Assembly: GCF_028912405.1 (NCBI RefSeq)
Contig: NZ_JAKELO010000002.1
Span: 1,621,276 to 1,685,275, forward strand
From: Methanogenium marinum
GTDB lineage: Archaea; Halobacteriota; Methanomicrobia; Methanomicrobiales; Methanomicrobiaceae
Direction: 5' to 3'
Length of the DNA: 64,000 bases
Of the stretch, positions 62,730 to 64,000 are shown one piece after another. The notes beneath the pieces were generated by a model. It saw only the letters and a list, made by a program, of their open reading frames with translations. It was not told where the DNA came from and ran no database searches. The number at the start of each line of letters is the position of its first letter. The first letter of the stretch is position 1. Position numbers and translations under genes: made by a program.

Positions 62730-63601
62730 AATGGACGGTGCTCCTTCTTTTCTGTGTGACTGCTGTGGTTCTGGGGGCGGGATGTACCTCCCCTGGCGCA
62801 AAAGAGACAGTGCCTCTTTATTCCCTTGATGATACAGGAGCCCTTTCCATCGTGGGTATCACATCTGTTTATGAAGAGTCTCCATCAGAGATTTCTCCAA
62901 AAAATGGAAGTGTGGTGCTCTCCCGTTTGATCTTCTCAGATAATTATGGCAATGTCCATGCGATCCTTGCTGCTCCGGCCCACCCGGTGGCAGCGGTTGT
63001 GATGGTGCCGGGCGCGGGAGTCGCAGCTACAGCACACCAGGAGCGTGCTGTCACCTATGCAGAGAGAGGTATTGCGATGGTGGTCCTTGATCTGCGAGGC
63101 AATGGTGGTGAGACGACCGGGCATACTGATGGTCTGAGTGGGGATCTCCGTCGGTTCACCTCTGGTACCACCCCCCAGTGGTATCTGACCATCGGTGATA
63201 TTATGGCAGCAAGGATGATGCTCACCGAACGGTTCGGTGTCCCCGTGTATATCATAGGATCATCAAATGGTGGAATGACGGGTGCGGTTGCAGCATCCAT
63301 TGACTCCGGTGATTCCGGATATTTTGGTGTTTCAACATCTGGCATATCTGCTGGAGATGATGCTTCTCAGGATGTTTTGTCCTTTGTCAGATCAGTTGAC
63401 CCCGGTGCATATGTAGCAGGGATTTCCCCGGACCCGGTGTGGTTGTTTCACTCCCCGTCAGATTCAGTTATCCCATATCAAAAGGGTCTGTCTCTCTTTA
63501 ATGCAGCAGAAGATCCGAAGAATTTTGAATCATTCAATGGCACCCATGGGATCACTCCTGAGGTTGATACCATGATCACCGGTGCTATACTCACCTTTTA
63601 A
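62726..63601 (+). CDS. Lipoprotein alpha/beta hydrolase
   Basis: A 291-residue protein. The lipoprotein signal ends LGAGCTSPGA (lipobox Cys near residue 20). The alpha/beta-hydrolase core has VMVPGAGVAA (oxyanion hole), YIIGSSNGGMTG (nucleophile Ser), SPSDSVIP (Asp) and NGTHGI (His). It probably acts on a small ester or peptide outside the cell; substrate unknown. It overlaps the Nudix stop, giving a five-gene coupled unit queD-queE-queC-Nudix-hydrolase. Confidence 0.78.
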   Translation: MKWTVLLLFCVTAVVLGAGCTSPGAKETVPLYSLDDTGALSIVGITSVYEESPSEISPKNGSVVLSRLIFSDNYGNVHAILAAPAHPVAAVVMVPGAGVAATAHQERAVTYAERGIAMVVLDLRGNGGETTGHTDGLSGDLRRFTSGTTPQWYLTIGDIMAARMMLTERFGVPVYIIGSSNGGMTGAVAASIDSGDSGYFGVSTSGISAGDDASQDVLSFVRSVDPGAYVAGISPDPVWLFHSPSDSVIPYQKGLSLFNAAEDPKNFESFNGTHGITPEVDTMITGAILTF

Positions 63602-63655
63602 TGTTTCTGAAAGAGAATTATAGTAACAATTTGCCACCCGGAGGCATACCCAAGC

Positions 63656-64000
63656 ATGGCAGAAGAAGTGGAGATGGACAGCGCCCGAAAGCGCTATGAG
63701 TTTAAAAAGACCCTCGAACGGCTGAGGCAGAAAGAGGGCAGCGGAACCGAACTGATAACAATATACATTCCCCCGGATAAACAGATTTATGATGTCACAT
63801 CTCAATTGAGGGACGAATTTGGGCAGTGTTCCAATATTAAGAGTAAGCAGACACGATCAAATGTTCAGAGTGCCATCTCCTCGATTCTCTCGCGCCTGAA
63901 ATATTATAATAGGCCACCGGAGAGGGGCCTTGCCATCTTCTGCGGGGCTATCAAGATCGGCGGTGATCGTACAGATCTTGAATGCACCATCATTGAACCC
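63656..64000 (+). CDS. prf1: Peptide chain release factor 1 (aRF1), 3' truncated by window end
   Basis: The first 115 residues of archaeal aRF1/eRF1. YEFKKTLERLRQKEGSGTEL and the NIKS motif (CSNIKSKQTRSNVQ) used in stop-codon recognition are visible. The N-terminus is MAEEVEMDSARKRYE, from ATG 63656 after a GGAGG Shine-Dalgarno. The frame continues beyond the window, where the GGQ domain would lie. Confidence 0.9.
   Translation, partial: MAEEVEMDSARKRYEFKKTLERLRQKEGSGTELITIYIPPDKQIYDVTSQLRDEFGQCSNIKSKQTRSNVQSAISSILSRLKYYNRPPERGLAIFCGAIKIGGDRTDLECTIIEP

Noticed and set aside
1-64000. CRISPR array or cas genes
   Set aside because: No regularly spaced short repeats and no Cas-like proteins are visible.
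1-64000. rRNA genes or replication origin
   Set aside because: No rRNA-like sequence, Cdc6/Orc1 gene or origin-type repeat cluster was seen.

Overview
The window is a chromosomal stretch of a hydrogenotrophic methanogenic archaeon, most likely of the order Methanomicrobiales. The evidence is a complete F420-reducing hydrogenase operon (frhADGB), an F420-dependent alcohol dehydrogenase (adf) very close to the enzyme known from Methanoculleus/Methanofollis-type methanogens, mptA, a DUF2124 protein, archaeal translation genes (aIF2-beta, EF-2, S7, S12, aRF1), archaeal RNA polymerase subunit L and archaeal-type TATA boxes. The genus cannot be fixed from the sequence alone.

Layout. 1-4.4 kb: end of a molybdate/tungstate-type ABC ATPase, then a metal(loid)-stress island: an ArsR-type regulator next to a divergent ArsP-like permease, a thioredoxin-like protein and two DGC-type zinc proteins, with two clear inverted-repeat operators around the promoter. 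4.5-9.6 kb: TRIC channel, SIMPL protein, an orphan, an LCM-type methyltransferase, a zinc-ribbon microprotein and a broken Mrp/NBP35 gene. 9.8-22.7 kb: the most unusual region. It holds an ABC importer of the iron-siderophore/corrinoid class (ATPase, permease, and a binding protein carrying two tandem ligand-binding domains). Around it lie three related SAM methyltransferases, a TIM-barrel protein, and a radical SAM enzyme whose C-terminus is the C-lobe of the same binding-protein family. Part of this region is duplicated, and each copy has decayed in a different place (pseudogenes at 10563-11155 and 22420-22640). 20.7-22.2 kb: Ppx/GppA phosphatase.

22.9-38.3 kb: adf plus cupin, an HTH-PAS regulator, tRNA-Asn, two M24 peptidase genes, an AAA ATPase, a metallo-beta-lactamase protein, rpoL, aIF2-beta, purL, a REC-PAS-GAF protein, ilvC and mptA. 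38.4-42.3 kb: frhADGB with a leader containing inverted repeats. 42.5-50.7 kb: a zinc-ribbon membrane protein, DUF2124, a lone archaellin, an AI-2E-type transporter, moaE/moaD, GNAT, HdeD and dinB. 51.0-53.8 kb: a two-gene candidate defence module (DUF6884-like domain fused to an ABC-type AAA ATPase, plus a DUF4435/TOPRIM protein) resembling PARIS. It is followed by about 1 kb of gene-free DNA with two copies of a roughly 270-bp repeat. 54.9-64 kb: 6-phospho-3-hexuloisomerase, an aminotransferase, the EF-2/S7/S12 operon, queD-queE-queC for the archaeosine precursor preQ0, Nudix hydrolase, a lipoprotein hydrolase and the start of the aRF1 gene.

The two best candidates for an undescribed system are (i) the importer, methyltransferase and radical SAM-binding-protein fusion locus at 9.8-20.5 kb, which looks like uptake coupled to enzymatic modification of a metal-chelate or cofactor ligand, and (ii) the PARIS-like module at 51.0-53.8 kb. 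Both functions are inferred from domains and context only.
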